Shown here: piece after piece, positions 54,891-64,000 of the stretch
Layout: each line of letters starts with the position of its first letter
How positions within the stretch are numbered: position 1 is the stretch's first letter
Assembly (NCBI GenBank): GCA_964019135.1
Contig: OZ025253.1
Location: 35,948,548 to 36,012,547 of the forward strand
Reading direction: 5' to 3'
Length of the DNA: 64,000 nt
Source of the DNA: Arenicola marina
Lineage: Eukaryota > Annelida > Polychaeta > Arenicolidae
The notes under the pieces: model-generated
Databases searched by the model: none
Told to the model about the DNA's origin: nothing
What the model saw: the letters and a program-made list of their open reading frames with translations, nothing else
Position numbers and translations under genes: made by a program

Positions 54891-55455
54891 GAGATCCCCT
54901 CCTTATCGACACGAGATCCCCTCCTTATCGACACCAGATCCCCTCCTTATCGACACGAGATCCCCCCCTCATTGACACGTGATCCCTCCTGATCGACACC
55001 AGATCCCCTCCTTATCGACACAAGATCCCCTCCTTATCGACACGAGATCCCCTACTTATCGACACGAGATCCCCTCCTTATCGACACGAGATCCCCTCCT
55101 CATCGACACCAGATCCCCTCCTTATCGACACGAGATCCCCTCCTTATCGACACGAGATCCCCTCCTCATCGACACGAGATCCCCTCCTTATCGACACGAG
55201 ATCCCCTCCTTATCGACACCAGATCCCCTCCTCATCGACACAAGATCCCCTCCTTATCGACACGAGATCCCCCCTCATCGACACGTGATCCCTCCTGATC
55301 GACACCAGATCCCCTCCTCATCGACACGAGATTCCCTCCTTATCGACACAAGATCCCCTCCTTATCGACTCGAGATCCCTTCCTTATCAACAAAATATCC
55401 TCTTTTCAGACGCGATATCCCTTCCTTATCGACACGAGCTGCCATCCTTATCGAT
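54891..55455 (+). repeat. B-rich tail of the satellite
   Basis: About 26 monomers here are almost all of the TTATCGACAC or TCATCGACAC kind, without the TTTATTGAC subtype A seen elsewhere. An ACACGTGATCCCTCCTGATC segment occurs at 54,975 and 55,281, 306 bp apart, close to 14 monomers. Because subtype A supplies the stop codon, all plus frames are open here, producing a 170-codon frame (54,979-55,491) that runs into flanking DNA. The last monomers decay and end in TTATCGATGG. Confidence 0.85.
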
Positions 55456-55645
55456 GGCCAATGTCACAGCTTTGTTACATGCGAATCATAATTCTTCATT
55501 TTAGTGTAATATGCATCATTTTGTTAATTGGTTGGAAACTGTTCACATAGCCTTAGTATTGCGACCGATATGAGACAAAACGAGGCAGAATGTTTTAAAA
55601 CGAAGATCCCTGTAAAAGTGCTTTGCTGTTGAAAGGGCTGCTTCC
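55456..55645. other. Short unique spacer
   Basis: Unique AT-rich DNA between the satellite and the next minisatellite; nothing recognised. Confidence 0.6.
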
Positions 55646-55866
55646 CTAACCGTGTCGCTTCTCGCTACCGCGTCGCCGCACTGCTAACCGTGTCACTGGC
55701 TAACCGTGACGCCGCTCGCTACCGGGTCGCCGCTTGCCAACCGTGTCAGCTCTAGCTAACCGCGTCGCGGCTCTGCTAACCGTACCGTCGCTGGCTAACG
55801 GTGTAGCCGCTCCGCAAACCTCTCTTCGCTCTCTACCCGAGTCGCCACTGCACTAACCCGTGAGAG
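55646..55866 (+). repeat. Degenerate minisatellite, unit about 19 bp, about 12 copies
   Basis: Units resemble CTAACCGTGTCGCCGCTCG with lengths of 16-20 bp. Successive copies begin CTAACCGTG, CTACCGCG, CTAACCGTG, CTAACCGTGA, CTACCGGG, CCAACCGTG, CTAACCGCG, CTAACCGTA, CTAACGGTG and then decay. High divergence suggests an older array. It shares no clear sequence with the 22-bp satellite. Confidence 0.8.
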
Positions 55867-58246
55867 ACATACAATCGCTCGCAATATCACAGACTGGGTC
55901 AATTTTTCACTCATTCTATTTTCAAGGATGTCCTATTTGTTGCGAGAGTATAATCAGATTTAATGGGTGTTTCCGATGATGTTTTATGTGTGAGCTGGCG
56001 GGTGTGATTGTACGGCCAACTTTAATGGGTGTTTTCGGTGATGTCCGGTGTGCTGACGGTTGTGGTGGCGTCATGAGCCAAAGACAAACATTGGGCCAAT
56101 AGCAGTGCGTGGTCAAGTCAGGAAAGACCATAGAGTGACAATGAGAGTTCGGCGATTTATTTAACTTGTATACAGTACGGAATAAGTGTGGACTAGTCAA
56201 TTATCTGATCTCCCTATATCCCCATAACCAGTTGAATAAGTTAGCCGAGTCATCGCAAAGTTGCATTCTGACAATCAGATGTAAACAGGTTTAAGTGAAC
56301 ACGCACTTTGTCGATAGTACGATCAATATGTAAAGAGAGTGAAAAACAAATGTGGTCCGCGGTAGAATTATGCAGAAACAGCCTTTATCAAGGCTGCTCG
56401 AGCCTGGCCGTAGGATGCAAGAAGAGGGGCGGTCGCAATCCCAGGTTCTTAATTTTAAAAGGAGAACTGCCCGCATACAAAAGAAGGGGGATACATGATA
56501 TACATTTACATAAATTGGCGATTGCAGGATTGACGGCTACCTACTAATTAATGAAAATCCTTGGTCACTATCGTCGGATAATACCCAATACCTAGTTCAC
56601 GAAGAATTGTTTCCCTCGTTCCCAGTTCTCGGTGAAAGAAAAGCCCGTTTCCGAGGAACGGAAATACCCCTTGCCATCCCACCCCCCTCATGGCGGAGGC
56701 CTCCATTCCTCCTCGGAATATATCCACCATGACAACCCCCCCCCCTCCACCGGATATCAATCATGGTTTGATTTAATTTTTTTAAATGTCATTTGCAAAA
56801 TATAATCAATGTACCTACCGTCGATGGGAGAATATTTTTTTGGATTTCTTTATTAAACTTATATTTAAAGGCAACAAATATTAGCCATCATGTCAACAAC
56901 ATCACATTGACAGGTGATCTTAATTGTCTTAGACGATATATAGAAAGAGGCAAAACCCCTTCACTTAAAAGATGAAAGTAAAAAGGTTGTTAAATACTCT
57001 GATGAGCAATCTAAGTAGGTCAGATGACTTGGATAATTTCTACCCAGAAACACCATGGCATAAGTGTGTAGATAAAAAGAGGCACAAGAAACAGGTTCGA
57101 CTATTGTTTAATATGCGACATATGCAAAGATAAAATAGACCAATATTAAATTAACAAAAGCCATACAGTGTAATCACATGTAATCACAAGATTAAGTATT
57201 ATATATAGGGGTTTTCCTACCATTAACAATCGCTAAACCAGATGTAGAGATGTTTACGTTCGCACATGCATTATGGTTGCAATAGGCTTGATGATGATAT
57301 GCCAGATTGAATTGATTTAGTACATTGAATTGAAATGATTTAGTAGATTGCCGGATCAATAAGCCCTGTGGTGGTGACTAATTGCCAGCGTGACCGGGTG
57401 TGATCGGGCCTCACCCTGCTAGCGGGCCGGGACAGAGAGGGTGGGGGAGGGTAACGTAGGCAGCTCCGGTATTCAGTCTCGTTGTTAAGTGTTAGTTCAT
57501 CAAAAACTGCGCCACCGCCCGTCTCGAGCGGTTAGCCAGCACGGAACACTTAATTTTTTTTCAGTAGTTGCACACGTCGCTTAAGATATTTATGTTGCAC
57601 TCGAGAATAATGGTTCCGCCCAAGTTAACAAATGCACAGCAGAGAGCGAACATACTAAAACAAAACTATTTACACTTGGTCGAGTGTCCCGGTGGGGTCG
57701 CTTTTATGGGACCCAAAACACATTTTTTGCTCTTCTAAAAGGGCCATTCGGCTTAATGCACGTACATGGATTAATATTACAAATCAAGAGTATCAAGAGC
57801 TTTGGAAAAACCTAGGTAAAAACATCCACGAAAACCAAAACTGCCCCCCCCCCCCCAACCTATCCAGCATATCTCGATCCCAACCTGAAACCGGCCCCCT
57901 GTCTAGATTTTCTGGATCCGACCCTGCCCCCCCCCCTCCCCCTCCGGTTTCGGCGCAGGAATTCTGCCGCACCCCAAATATAAGTGAGGTCGGTTATCAT
58001 TAAAGTACCCCGTGGCGTAAAATGCGTTGATGCCTGTCTTCTCCATTTCTTTTACTAGCCCAATTGTCACTGACTGACATAGTCGTGGACAAGTGATTTT
58101 CAAGAGGTGACAAATAAGAGGTCTTTGGCGAGGACGACTGTAAGAGGCTTTGACAGTCTTAACTGAGGTGGGTGGGGGGATCGGGCGGTTTAAAAGGGTC
58201 GTCTCTATTTCAGCTGCTAAATATGTGCCTTGGTCGTTGGCAACAG
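55867..58246. other. No gene recognised; intergenic DNA with C-rich runs
   Basis: Several frames of 60-103 codons exist (for example 56,308-56,547 plus, 57,692-58,003 plus, 57,903-58,103 minus), but none contains a motif I recognise. The region around 57,840-57,960 is C-rich and gives poly-Pro or poly-Gly translations. Another C-rich run lies near 56,738-56,752. Confidence 0.45.
57844..57858 (+). repeat. Poly-C run, 15 bases
   Basis: Fifteen consecutive C, followed about 70 bases later by a second C-rich run (about 57,927-57,946). Confidence 0.9.
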
Positions 58247-59322
58247 CTTTGCTACAACCTGTGAGGACACTGCTACGACCTGTTTGGACACTGCCACGAC
58301 CTGGGGGGACACTGCTATGACCTGCGACGTCACTGCTGCGAACAGTGAGGGCAATGCTATGACCCGTAGGGACGCTGCTACGACCTGTAGGGACACTGCC
58401 ACGACCTATAGAGACAAAACTACGACCTGTGGGGACACAGCTACGGCCAATGAGGACACTGTTACGACCTGTGGGGACACTGCTATGACCTGTTGGGACA
58501 CTGCTACGACTTGTAGGGACACTGCTGCTATGACCTGTAGGGACACTGCTACGACCTGTGGGGACACTGCTACGACCTGTGGGGACACTGCTTTAACCTG
58601 TAGTGACACGGCTACGACATGTGGGGACACTGCTGCGACCTGTGGGAACACCGATACGACCTATGCGGACACAGCTACGACCTGTAGGGACACTGCTACG
58701 ACCTACAGGGACACTGTTACGACCTGTAAGAACACTGTTACGACTTGTGGGGACACTGCTATGGCATGTTGGGAACACTGCTACGACCTGCGGGGACACT
58801 GCTGCGACCTGTAGGCACACTGCTACGACCTGTAGGGACACTACTACGACCTACAAGGATAATGCTATGACCTATAGAGACACTGCTACGGCCAGTAAGG
58901 ACAGTGTTACGACTTGTGCGGACACTGCTATGACCTGTTGGGACACTGCTACGACCTGTAGGGACACTGCTGCCATGTCTTGTGGGGACACAGCTACGGC
59001 CAATGAGGACACTGTTACGACCTGTGGGGACACTGCTATGAACTGTTGGGACACTGCTACGACTTGTAGGGACACTGCTGCTATGACGTGTAGGGCCACT
59101 GCTACGACCTGTGGGGACACTGCTACGACCTGTAGGGACACTGCTACGACCTTTGGGGACACTGCTATGACCTGTATGGAAACTCATAGGGCCAGCGAGG
59201 ACACTTTTACGACCTGTAGGGACACTGCTACGACTTGTGGGGACACTGCTGTGCTGCTACGACCTGTTTGGACACTGCTACGACCTGTGAGGACACTGCT
59301 ACGATATGTACGGGCACTGCCA
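58247..59322 (+). repeat. Minisatellite, unit 21 bp, about 51 copies
   Basis: The unit is close to GGGGACACTGCTACGACCTG plus one base. Because 21 is divisible by three, frames stay in register, giving a 7-residue repeat (TTCGDTA) on the plus strand and a VAVSPQV-type repeat on the minus strand. The plus frame is 58,230-58,814 and then, after a 1-bp shift near 58,770, 58,603-59,355. The starts are not ATG, and both strands are open across the same DNA, so coding is not supported. Some units are 24 bp (an extra GCT). A longer block, from GACACAGCTACGGCCAATG at 58,434, recurs at 58,987. Confidence 0.92.
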
Positions 59323-59727
59323 TCTCAATTCTTGCTTCTGTGTTATCGAGAGTGATTGTTTACGCGTGTTGGATGCTCCTTAGCAAATGCATGTGTAACG
59401 GTGCGAAGAAGGCGAGTTAACCTATAACATTTAGCAGCAAGTTCTCTCTCCAGTTTGATTTCTATTTCATTTAAAAAGTACAACTTGCAGACACGAAATT
59501 GAGGCGTTCTTGCTGCTGAGTTAATTCAGAATGTATGTCCTCTTCCTTGTCCCCTTACATTTAAACTACATATAGTAATGTGACTCATTGTGACACGGTT
59601 TACTTTCCATGGTATTCCTTCTAGAACGAATGTGTGTAGCATTATTACGATGTTTGAGGTTACTAACGCATTGGCCGAATATATCATGCGAGTAGATACA
59701 TACAACGCAAGGATGAAATATTTCATC

Positions 59728-59736
<9 letters not shown>
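59323..59736. other. No gene recognised
   Basis: Unique DNA between the 21-bp minisatellite and a TA repeat. Small frames on both strands show no recognisable domain. Confidence 0.5.

Positions 59737-59763
<27 letters not shown>
59737..59763. repeat. (TA)n microsatellite, about 13 units
   Basis: Uninterrupted alternating T and A. It produces Tyr-Ile repeats in short minus-strand frames, which are artefacts. Confidence 0.95.
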
Positions 59764-60041
59764 TGCAATATGTCCGGTTGGAGTAAACAGGCAGTATCCT
59801 CGAGTATGGCCACATGGCGAAAAGCCAGGCGAATTTAGACCACCTGGCTTGTAAGCCCAAGTCACAGGTATCCACAAAAGGTCGAGGGCAAGCTGGCCTT
59901 ATCGCTGGTGAGTGTAACTGACATGGATGCTCACAGGGAAAACAGGGCCCACATCGAAACCGGCACCGTATCGGTACAGGCATGAAAACAAAACACCACA
60001 ATCGCATCACCATAACAACACCACATCGCGCTCACGCAGAC

Positions 60042-60649
60042 GTGAAATCTGAGTGATGGGTGACCAAGGCGTGAGGTCTGAGTGATGGGTGACCAAGGTG
60101 TGAGGTCTGAGTGATGGGTGACCAAGGCGTGAGGTCTGAGTGATGGGTGACCAAGGTGTGAGGTCTGAGTGATGGGTTACCAAGGTGTGAGGTCTGAGTG
60201 ATGGGTGACCAAGGCGTGAGGTATGAGTGATGGGTTACCAAGCTGTGAGGTCTGAGTGATGGGTGACCAATGTGTGAGGTCTGAGTAATGGGTGGCCAAG
60301 GTGTGAGGTCTGAGTAATGGGTGGCCAAGATGTGAGGTCTGAGTGATGGGTGACCAAGGCGTGAGGTCTGAGTGATGGGTTACCAAGGTGTGAGGTCTGA
60401 GTGATGGGTGACCAATGTGTGAGGTCTGAGTAATGGGTGGCCAAGGTGTGAGGTCTGAGTAATGGGTGGCCAGGATGTGAGATCTGAGTGATGGGTGACC
60501 AAGGTGTGAGGTCTGAGTAATGGGTGGCCAAGGTGTGAGGTCTGAGTGTTGGGTGGCCAAGATGTTAGGTCTGAGTGAATGGGTGACCAAGGTGTGAGGT
60601 TTGATTGATGGGTGACCAAGGTGTGAGGTCTGAGTGATGTGTGACCCAG
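60042..60649 (+). repeat. Minisatellite, unit 29 bp, about 21 copies
   Basis: The unit reads GTGAGGTCTGAGTGATGGGT followed by GACCAAGGC or a close variant. The span of 608 bp fits 21 copies of 29 bp. Variants alternate between GTGACCAAGG and GTGGCCAAGG, and a longer pattern of several units seems to recur. 29 bp is not divisible by three, so the minus-strand frames seen here (up to 137 codons, His/Ser/Pro-rich) repeat every 29 residues. They are repeat artefacts, without a supported start. Confidence 0.93.
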
Positions 60650-61409
60650 TTTACGAGGTCTCGCCTCGACCTTAAAATTCAAGTTGGCGCTGCACTGGGT
60701 GTACCAGGTGAACCAGTGACGTCATCGGGTTCGGGCCCTCCGGATCCCCGCGGGAGGTTCAAATATCGCTCACAGCTTGCTGCTTCGTAGACGTTGTTTA
60801 TTCCCCCAAACAGACTCTCGATCGGTAAAGAAAACGAAGCGTGACAATGGTTGACCCTTTTAATTTTAATGTGCAACTGCCCATAATAAGTTGACATCGC
60901 ATCCAAACCCCGGGGGGGGGGGGGAGGGCAGTATTATACAAATCTGGTCGTGGTGCTGGGGAGGGGAGGGGGGGGTGTGGGGGTCCGCGGGGGCCTTGAT
61001 GCCGGAGAAAGCCGACGTTTGTGTGAAGTGAAAAAGATACCCTAATAGAGCAAATATTTTAAAACCTGCGACAGAAGGCGATGGTGGGGCGCTCTAAAAA
61101 TGTCCTTTTATAGAGAGAGTTGCCGTCAAACGCCCCGGCCGAGAGGTTTGTGGCGTTAAAAAAAAGTGGGGGGGGGGTTACCCCGGAACCCTATTAAGCA
61201 TCTACAGTTCTGTCACCATTATATCTTTCTCGAAATGGTACAAGATATTTTTTGCTGTATTAAATACACAAAGCTTGTAATTTTTATGTTTTATTCCTGA
61301 AAATTATAATGTTGCAAGAAATTACAGCTGATTTTACCGTTTTTCAAGAATCTTGAAATATGCCCCCGGCTGGCAGCAGCGGTAAAAGCTGGCTTGGGTG
61401 GCGCCAGCG
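60650..61409. other. No gene recognised; G-rich low-complexity runs
   Basis: Contains 13 G at 60,912-60,924 and further G-rich runs near 60,958-60,990 and 61,166-61,177. A 75-codon minus frame at 60,679-60,906 has no recognisable domain. Confidence 0.5.
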
Positions 61410-61662
61410 TGCGAGGAGCTTGGGGGCATGGCGGTAAATACGAACAAAACCAAAGTAATGGTGTTTAGGAATGGAGACCCACTGCGAGATAATGAAAGGT
61501 GGACTTTATCTAGACAACCTATACAAAGTGTCTCGTTTTATAATTACCTGGAAATTATAGTGACGCCGAAAATGATATGGACTGCCACACAGAAGCGCAG
61601 AGCAGACCAAGCAGTGAAGGTGGCGGCATTGATTAACGCAATATACTTACATGCGGCATCTT
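61410..61662 (+). mobile_element. LINE reverse transcriptase fragment (thumb region)
   Basis: The plus strand encodes MAVNTNKTKVMVFRNG, then NERWTLSRQPIQSVSFYNYL and later IWTATQKRRADQAVKVAAL. This is the segment just after the catalytic box of a LINE RT: the K-T-K-x-M-V-F motif, then a Y-x-Y-L motif and an aromatic-T-A motif. The left-flank LINE has the same region (KTKLMVFRNGG, YYKYLRLD), so both come from related families, but they are clearly different copies and lie on opposite strands. About 80 codons remain, with no catalytic residues and no ATG that would make sense for a protein, so it is a dead fragment truncated at both ends. Confidence 0.8.
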
Positions 61663-62343
61663 AATTTTTTTGCATTTTAGAATCAAGACTAAAAGTATCT
61701 CAACAATTATGATGCATATGTTTTATATCTCTTTGAGTCTGTAAAACAAACATTTCAACATAAAACTGCGCGGTTTATTTATATCGCGCGCGGGCGTGAT
61801 AGCGAGCCGCGGTCGACATCACACACAAAATACCGAACGGCGAATAGGTGCGCAGGGATATAAAGTCGGCCACCAACTTCTGCTCCGGGGACCAAGATGC
61901 TTCTCTCCGGATAGCCCACAGGCTTTCAGGATTTAAATTGAAGACATAATGTACTTATTTGACATGGAGAAGAGGTTGGTAATACAAAAAAATACGGTAT
62001 ATATTGCTTTAAAAGCCTAGATTATCAATGTGGTGCTTGATTTTAAACCTCTTCAGTGGAATGTGATATTGGTGCAGATGACACGCTGTTTTAACTAATC
62101 ATATTATGGAATGTCATATTGTTTCACTGCAAGGGCCTGCCTACGATTTGTATATTCGCGCCTCTATAACGAAACGGTTACTTCCAATGGGTGTTAGGAC
62201 TGTTCCGTCAGTGCACCTACTGTATGAGCTGTCATGTTTATACATGTAACCCTGAAGTGAAATTGAATAGATTAAGCACCAAAGTTTAACCTTCCCGAAT
62301 TCATCGGTGCATGCTGGTGAAATACCCACAACCGTCACCGGGA
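61663..62343. other. No gene recognised
   Basis: Unique AT-rich DNA with a short CG-rich patch near 61,780-61,820 (CGCGCGCGGGCG). No recognisable gene or repeat. Confidence 0.5.
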
Positions 62344-62410
62344 TGTGTGCGTATGTGTGTATGTGTGTATGTGGGGATGGGGTGGGGGTTGGGGAGGGGG
62401 GGTAGGTAGG
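62344..62410 (+). repeat. GT-rich then G-rich simple repeat
   Basis: GTGTGTATGTGTGTATGTGG-type sequence passes into GGGGTGGGGGTTGGGGAGG-type sequence. Four or more G-tracts are close together, so quadruplex formation is conceivable. Confidence 0.85.
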
Positions 62411-62946
62411 TTGTGTAGTCTCGCTAACCAAAGTCAGATTGCTGAGTGTTATCACGTCGACCCGGCGTCACCGTCTGTCTCAAGTGGTGTTGCCAGTATA
62501 ATAATGCATCACATAGTTAAAAAGAACACATTTCAGAGTGTCTGAAGGTGTTTCTCAATTTAGTGATCTAGGATGGGCGGTAGTAATACTGATATATGGA
62601 TGCCACTTCAGACATATACGTAAGTGTAGACCAGATGTTTTATTAAGGGAAAAGACATGCGGTGTACCCAGCATTTTAATGAGGGTTTAACCTCTCAGAG
62701 CCTGTACCGCTATTGGTTTATTATACAGAGCTCCTCCATGCCACACGTGGCATTATGCGCGTGACGCACTGCCATCCATCGCGATTGACGAATTGCTAAC
62801 CTCAGGACTTTAAAAGTAAATAAGAACATATGGCCATATAAGTAGGAAAACTCTCTTTCTGCTCATGGTGGCTAAGTGATTTGTACGATATTGCCCCTAT
62901 ATTGTTCGGAGAGAATGTTGGAGAGGACCATGAAAGGCCGGACACG
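62411..62946. other. No gene recognised
   Basis: Unique DNA; nothing seen beyond short chance frames. Confidence 0.5.
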
Positions 62947-63590
62947 GGGTACGGTGAACGTTGTGGGATGGAGTGATTGGTGGAAAAGGTATTGTGACTG
63001 ATGTGATGTGGGGTGGAGTGATGGGTAAAAAGGGTATGGTGAGTGATGTGGTGTGGGGTTGTGTGATGGGTGGAGAGGGTATGGTGAGTGATGTGGGGTG
63101 GCGTGATGGGTGGAGAGGGTATGGTGAGTGATGTGGCGTGGAGTGGAGTGATGGGTGGAGAGGGTATGGTGAGAGATGTGAGGTGGAGTGATGGGTAGAA
63201 AGGGTATGGGGAGTGATGTGGTGTGGGGGGCAGCGATTGGTGGAGAGGGTATGGTGAGTGATGCAAGGTGAGTGGAGTGATGGGTGGAGAGAGTATGGTG
63301 AGTGATGTGAGGTGGAGTGATGGGTGGAGAGGGTATGGTGAGTGATGTGGGGTGGAGGAGAGTGATGGGTGGAGAGGGTATTGTGAGCGGTGTGGGGTGG
63401 CGTGATGGGTGGAGAGGCTATGGTGAGCGGGGGTGGGGTGATGTGATGGGTGGAGAGGGTATGGTGATCGGGTTGGGGGTGGCATGATGGGTGGAGAGGG
63501 CTTGGTGAGCGGGGTGGGTGATGTGATGGGTGTAGAGGGCATGAAGATAGCGGTGGGGTGGCGTGATGGGTGAGGAGGGTATGGTGTACT
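62947..63590 (+). repeat. G-rich minisatellite, unit about 40 bp, about 16 copies
   Basis: The unit contains GTGATGGGTGGAGAGGGTAT followed by GGTGAGTGATGTGGGGTGGA, with length variation of about 38-46 bp. Divergence is moderate and increases toward the right end. Long Pro/His/Ser/Thr-rich frames on the minus strand (62,802-63,542 and 62,897-63,601) come purely from this composition. Confidence 0.9.
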
Positions 63591-64000
63591 CCAACATACA
63601 CCTTTTTACCAGGGAACCAGCCAGGCGAAAGGTATGAGGCCCTACGTTGGGTTCACTAACATCGGGTGGAACGTGTGCAATATGTACGGAGTGAATCAGC
63701 GGTTACATCATTACGGACAGGAACGTTCTGGATACTGGGTTTCAGCACGTGCTGTTATATCACGGTTCAAGAATATTCAGCGTTCCTTGAGCGCATATTA
63801 ATCCTGATACAGATAAAAACCGGTGGAATATATTTCCCAACTATTGATAGACCAAGGAACCAAAGGTGAAAGTACAAAAGTGAGTACAACGATGGTGTTG
63901 AACAGTGTGCAACAGTTGACATAGTCAGCACACGTGATATATGGGGAAGAAGTGGGGGAAACCTGCTCTGAATCGCGAATCCCCAAGAATTAGGGAAAGC
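63591..64000. other. No gene recognised
   Basis: Unique DNA to the window end; frames of 62-67 codons have no recognisable domain. Confidence 0.5.

Larger units (their letters stand above)
6326..55455 (+). repeat. 49-kb satellite array, 22-bp monomer, about 2,200 copies
   Basis: The array is a continuous head-to-tail repeat of a 22-bp monomer with the core CCTTATCGACACGAGATC, all copies in one orientation. A degenerate monomer begins at 6,326 and the last recognisable one ends near 55,455. Three subtypes dominate: A (TTCTTTATTGACACGAG), B (CTCCTTATCGACACGAG) and C (CTCCTCATCCACACGAG). At the left edge they follow in strict A-B-C order (66-bp triads); inside the array dyads, triads and variant monomers mix. 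The plus strand is rich in C and T. Most monomers contain one GATC. Departures from 22-bp register are rare and small, for example an 11-bp loss near 35,650 and an insertion near 27,230 that is repeated near 28,660. Reading frames of up to 477 codons cross the array, but nearly all start at TTG or GTG rather than ATG and their pattern follows from the repeat length, so I do not call genes. A structural or heterochromatic role is a guess. Confidence 0.97.

Noticed and set aside
6326-55455. Plasmid-like iterons with exact DnaA-box matches (TTATCCACA, for example at 6,753)
   Set aside because: Iteron length and box match are coincidental: the array has about 2,200 copies, there is no replication gene, and the flanks carry animal-type LINE fragments.
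6326-55455. CRISPR array
   Set aside because: Repeats are directly contiguous with no unique spacers, and there are no cas genes.
6326-55455. Telomeric repeat
   Set aside because: The unit is 22 bp and pyrimidine-rich on one strand but does not contain TTAGGG-type or other known telomere motifs.
7107-55491. Dozens of long plus-strand reading frames (up to 477 codons) with a 22-residue repeat such as RDPLLIDTRSPPHPHEI
   Set aside because: They begin at TTG or GTG in the A monomer rather than ATG, two frames are open at once, and their lengths follow from the 22-bp unit and triad phase. No unique domain is attached.
56308-56547. 79-codon plus-strand ORF with basic and Cys residues
   Set aside because: No recognisable family and no supporting context.
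57520-57560. Possible tRNA-like segment (GCGGTTAGCCAGC)
   Set aside because: No cloverleaf could be drawn and the box motifs are incomplete.
58230-59355. Thr/Cys/Asp-rich repeat protein with a 7-residue period
   Set aside because: No ATG start, a frame shift within the array, and equally open frames on the opposite strand fit a 21-bp minisatellite.
60032-60682. His/Ser/Pro-rich minus-strand proteins
   Set aside because: All overlapping frames are translations of the 29-bp minisatellite.
62802-63601. Pro/His-rich protein of up to 246 residues on the minus strand
   Set aside because: Most of it is the translated 40-bp G-rich minisatellite, and a second overlapping frame looks the same.

Overview
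This window looks like non-coding, repeat-dominated DNA from an animal genome, most likely an invertebrate. The evidence is decayed LINE (non-LTR) reverse-transcriptase pieces on both flanks, several unrelated minisatellites, long homopolymer G/C runs, and no compact set of conserved genes. The species cannot be named from the sequence. No intact host gene was recognised.

Layout. Positions 1-274 hold the N-terminal part of a coiled-coil ORF on the minus strand that runs off the window edge. About 1.2-3.17 kb is a frame-broken LINE reverse transcriptase on the minus strand. About 3.2-6.3 kb is unique or low-complexity DNA with G/C homopolymers, ending in a palindromic, weakly tRNA-like segment. 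From about 6,326 to 55,455 (about 49 kb, 77% of the window) lies one uninterrupted, head-to-tail satellite with a 22-bp monomer, about 2,200 copies. The right flank (55.5-64 kb) carries four further minisatellites with units of about 19, 21, 29 and 40 bp, a (TA)n tract, G-rich runs and a short LINE fragment on the plus strand.

The satellite has several nested levels. Three monomer subtypes (A, B, C) form 66-bp triads, most regular at the left edge. Variant monomers form higher-order units: a 65-monomer (about 1.43 kb) unit repeated in tandem, and a P-Q-R module set of 40, about 60 and 27 monomers. Longer blocks recur 2.3-2.8 kb and about 9.13 kb apart. Diverged 'founder-like' sequence recurs at both ends of the array, and a B-rich tail follows a small fold-back junction at 54,866-54,890.

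The many long plus-strand reading frames in the array are explained by arithmetic. Three 22-bp monomers make exactly 22 codons, two of the three plus frames of an A-B-C triad contain no stop, and the third stops in every A monomer. They nearly all lack an ATG and are not annotated as genes. The notable object here is therefore a large, hierarchically organised satellite within a minisatellite-rich neighbourhood, not a gene system.
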